From Eubacteriales bacterium (GTDB lineage: Bacteria > Bacillota > Clostridia > Christensenellales > CAG-138): 7,049 bases of DNA. The stretch is from the NCBI GenBank assembly GCA_030695285.1, contig JAUYTF010000064.1:1-7049 (forward strand), read 5' to 3'. This document shows positions 5,358 to 7,049 of this stretch, one piece after another (positions within the stretch are counted from its first letter, which is position 1; every line of letters starts with the position of its first letter). The translations under genes and the position numbers were made by a program. Under the pieces are notes generated by a model. The model worked only from the letters and a program-made list of their open reading frames with translations. It did no database searches and had not been told where the DNA came from.

Positions 5358-7049
5358 TCAGCGCACAAACAATCCGTTTTCGTCTTTGTCGATGAAGAGC
5401 GTGGTGTCGGGCGCGATGTCGCTGGCGATGATCTTTCGCGCCAGCAGCGTCTCCACCTTGCTCTGCAGATACCGTTTCAGCGGACGCGCGCCGTAGAGCG
5501 GGTCGCTGCCCTCGTCGACGATATACGCCTTGGCGGCATCGGTGACGCTCACCTTAAGCTGCCGCGCGCTGAGCCGCTTGCCCAAATCGGCAATCAGAAG
5601 ATCGACAATCTGCGTCAAATCCGCCTTCGTTAGCGGGCGATAGAAAACGATCTCATCCAGGCGGTTTAAAAACTCCGGCCGGAAAGACTGCTTAAGCATC
5701 TGCATCACGAGGTCTCGAGCACCGTCGGTGATGCAGCCGTCGCGGTCGATGCCTTCCAGAATCACGTCTGAGCCAATGTTGCTCGTGAGGATCAGGATGG
5801 CGTTCTTAAAGTCCACCGTCCTGCCCTGCCCGTCCGTAATGCGCCCGTCGTCCAGCACCTGCAGAAGCACGTTGAGCACGTCCGGATGCGCTTTCTCCAC
5901 CTCGTCAAACAACACAACGGCATACGGCTTTCTGCGCACGGCCTCGGTCAGCTGCCCGCCCTCGTCGTAACCAACGTATCCCGGAGGTGCGCCGATGAGT
6001 CTGCTGACGCTGAATTTCTCCATATATTCGGACATATCGATGCGCACCATACTCTTCTCGTCGTCGAAGAGCGCCTGCGCGAGCGCCTTTGCCAGCTCCG
6101 TTTTGCCCACGCCCGTAGGTCCTAGAAACAGCAGCGAGCCGATGGGGCGGTTGGGGTCCTGAATACCAGCGCGGGAGCGCAGGATGGCGTCGCTGACGCG
6201 ATCCACCGCCTCGTCCTGCCCGATTACGCGCTGATGCAGAATCTCCGGGAGCCTGAGCAGCTTCTCCCGCTCGCCCTCCATGAGGCGCGAAACGGGTATG
6301 CCCGTCCAGCGGGCGACGATGCGGGCGATCTCCTCCTCGCTCACGCAGTCGTGCAGATAGGTTGTCTCGTGCGTGCTGCTCTCGGCAAGCTTCTCTTCCC
6401 GTTCCAGCTCAGCGATGAGCTGCGGGAGTTTGCCGTATTTCAGCTCAGCCGCTTTGTTGAGGTCATACGCGCTCTCCGCTTTGGCAATCTCAGCGTTGGC
6501 GCGCTCGATCTCCTCGCGCAGCTGCTGCACCTTGCCAATGGCGGATTTTTCGTTTTCCCACTTGGCCTTCATCTCGTTGAAACTGGCGCGCAGCTCCGCA
6601 AGCTCCCGCTGAATATCCTCCAGATGCTCGCGGCTGAGCTTGCCTGTCTCTTTTTTCAACGCGGCTTCCTCAATCTCCAGCTGCATGATCTTGCGGCTGC
6701 TGGCATCGAGCTCTGCGGGCATACTGTCGAGCTCAGTCTTAATCAGCGCGCAGGCTTCGTCCACGAGGTCGATCGCCTTGTCCGGCAGGAAGCGATCAGA
6801 GATGTAGCGATGAGAAAGCGTGGCCGCCGCGATGAGCGCCGCGTCCTGAATCTTCACACCGTGGAATACTTCATAGCGCTCCTTGAGTCCGCGCAGGATC
6901 GAAATCGTATCCTCGACCGTCGGTTCCTCGACCAGAATGGGCTGAAACCTGCGCTCCAGCGCCGCGTCTTTTTCGATGTACTGGCGATATTCGTCCAGCG
7001 TGGTCGCGCCGATGCAATGCAGCTCGCCGCGCGCAAGCATGGGCTTGAG
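5358..7049 (-). CDS. clpB: ATP-dependent disaggregase ClpB (partial, N-terminus beyond window edge)
   Basis: ClpB is a hexameric cytoplasmic AAA+ machine that pulls proteins out of aggregates together with DnaK. 563 residues are present of the usual ~860; the N-domain and most of NBD1 are missing. The fragment begins in NBD1 with [17 protein letters not shown] and has the paired arginines of ALERRFQ (33-34). Residues about 115-228 form the long charged coiled-coil middle domain, including [17 protein letters not shown], which marks ClpB rather than ClpC. NBD2 has Walker A GPTGVGKT (310-317), pore loop GYVG (357-360), Walker B VVLFDE (378-383), sensor 1 SNIG, arginine finger [11 protein letters not shown], and sensor 2 GARPLKR (520-526). 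The stop TGA is at 5360-5358. The frame is open to the window edge, so the internal Met at 7040 is not the start. The promoter, and any CtsR or HrcA site, lie outside. Confidence 0.97.
   Translation of the reverse strand, partial: LKPMLARGELHCIGATTLDEYRQYIEKDAALERRFQPILVEEPTVEDTISILRGLKERYEVFHGVKIQDAALIAAATLSHRYISDRFLPDKAIDLVDEACALIKTELDSMPAELDASSRKIMQLEIEEAALKKETGKLSREHLEDIQRELAELRASFNEMKAKWENEKSAIGKVQQLREEIERANAEIAKAESAYDLNKAAELKYGKLPQLIAELEREEKLAESSTHETTYLHDCVSEEEIARIVARWTGIPVSRLMEGEREKLLRLPEILHQRVIGQDEAVDRVSDAILRSRAGIQDPNRPIGSLLFLGPTGVGKTELAKALAQALFDDEKSMVRIDMSEYMEKFSVSRLIGAPPGYVGYDEGGQLTEAVRRKPYAVVLFDEVEKAHPDVLNVLLQVLDDGRITDGQGRTVDFKNAILILTSNIGSDVILEGIDRDGCITDGARDLVMQMLKQSFRPEFLNRLDEIVFYRPLTKADLTQIVDLLIADLGKRLSARQLKVSVTDAAKAYIVDEGSDPLYGARPLKRYLQSKVETLLARKIIASDIAPDTTLFIDKDENGLFVR

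Noticed and set aside
1..7049. Mobile elements, CRISPR arrays, tRNA or rRNA genes, defence systems
   Set aside because: No repeats, terminal inverted repeats, transposase or integrase motifs, or RNA gene sequences were seen; the region is housekeeping.

Overview
This window looks like ordinary housekeeping chromosome from a low-to-mid GC Gram-positive bacterium, most likely a Clostridia-type Bacillota. The base composition is mixed, around the mid-50s % GC by eye. The main lineage clue is a complete T-box riboswitch, with AAGGTGGCACCGCG, a mutually exclusive antiterminator and terminator, and an AGAGAG/GGTG Stem I. Shine-Dalgarno sites of the AAAGGG or GGAGGAG type and a CTP synthase and ClpB of the Gram-positive kind agree with this. 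I cannot place it more finely. No insertion sequence, phage gene, CRISPR array, tRNA or rRNA was seen.

Layout from left to right. Positions 1-821 (minus strand) hold the N-terminal half of CTP synthase (pyrG), cut by the window edge. Positions 822-986 hold its ribosome binding site and the terminator of the gene upstream. Positions 987-2816 (minus) hold complete glutamine:fructose-6-phosphate amidotransferase (glmS). Its leader, 2817-2936, has a strong sigma-A type promoter and a 12-bp perfect hairpin with a G-rich loop; no glmS ribozyme is visible. Positions 3063-4298 (minus) hold a stand-alone tryptophan synthase beta chain (trpB), preceded at about 4381-4682 by a promoter and a tRNA-Trp type T-box leader. 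Positions 4767-5291 (plus) hold a promoter with a dyad symmetry and a small lipoprotein gene whose product resembles the chagasin (I42) protease-inhibitor fold. Positions 5309-5348 hold a strong terminator between convergent genes. Positions 5358-7049 (minus) hold the C-terminal two thirds of the ClpB disaggregase, cut by the window edge.

The genes do not form one operon. glmS and trpB each have their own promoter and leader control, and the lipoprotein is transcribed divergently from trpB. pyrG could be read from glmS or from an unseen promoter. Functionally the window covers nucleotide synthesis (CTP), cell-wall amino sugar supply (glucosamine-6-P), tryptophan synthesis or indole salvage, a surface lipoprotein, and protein quality control. 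The parts most worth a second look are regulatory: the trpB T-box, the unexplained glmS leader hairpin, and the dyad over the lipoprotein promoter. I found no clear sign of a wholly new multi-gene system.
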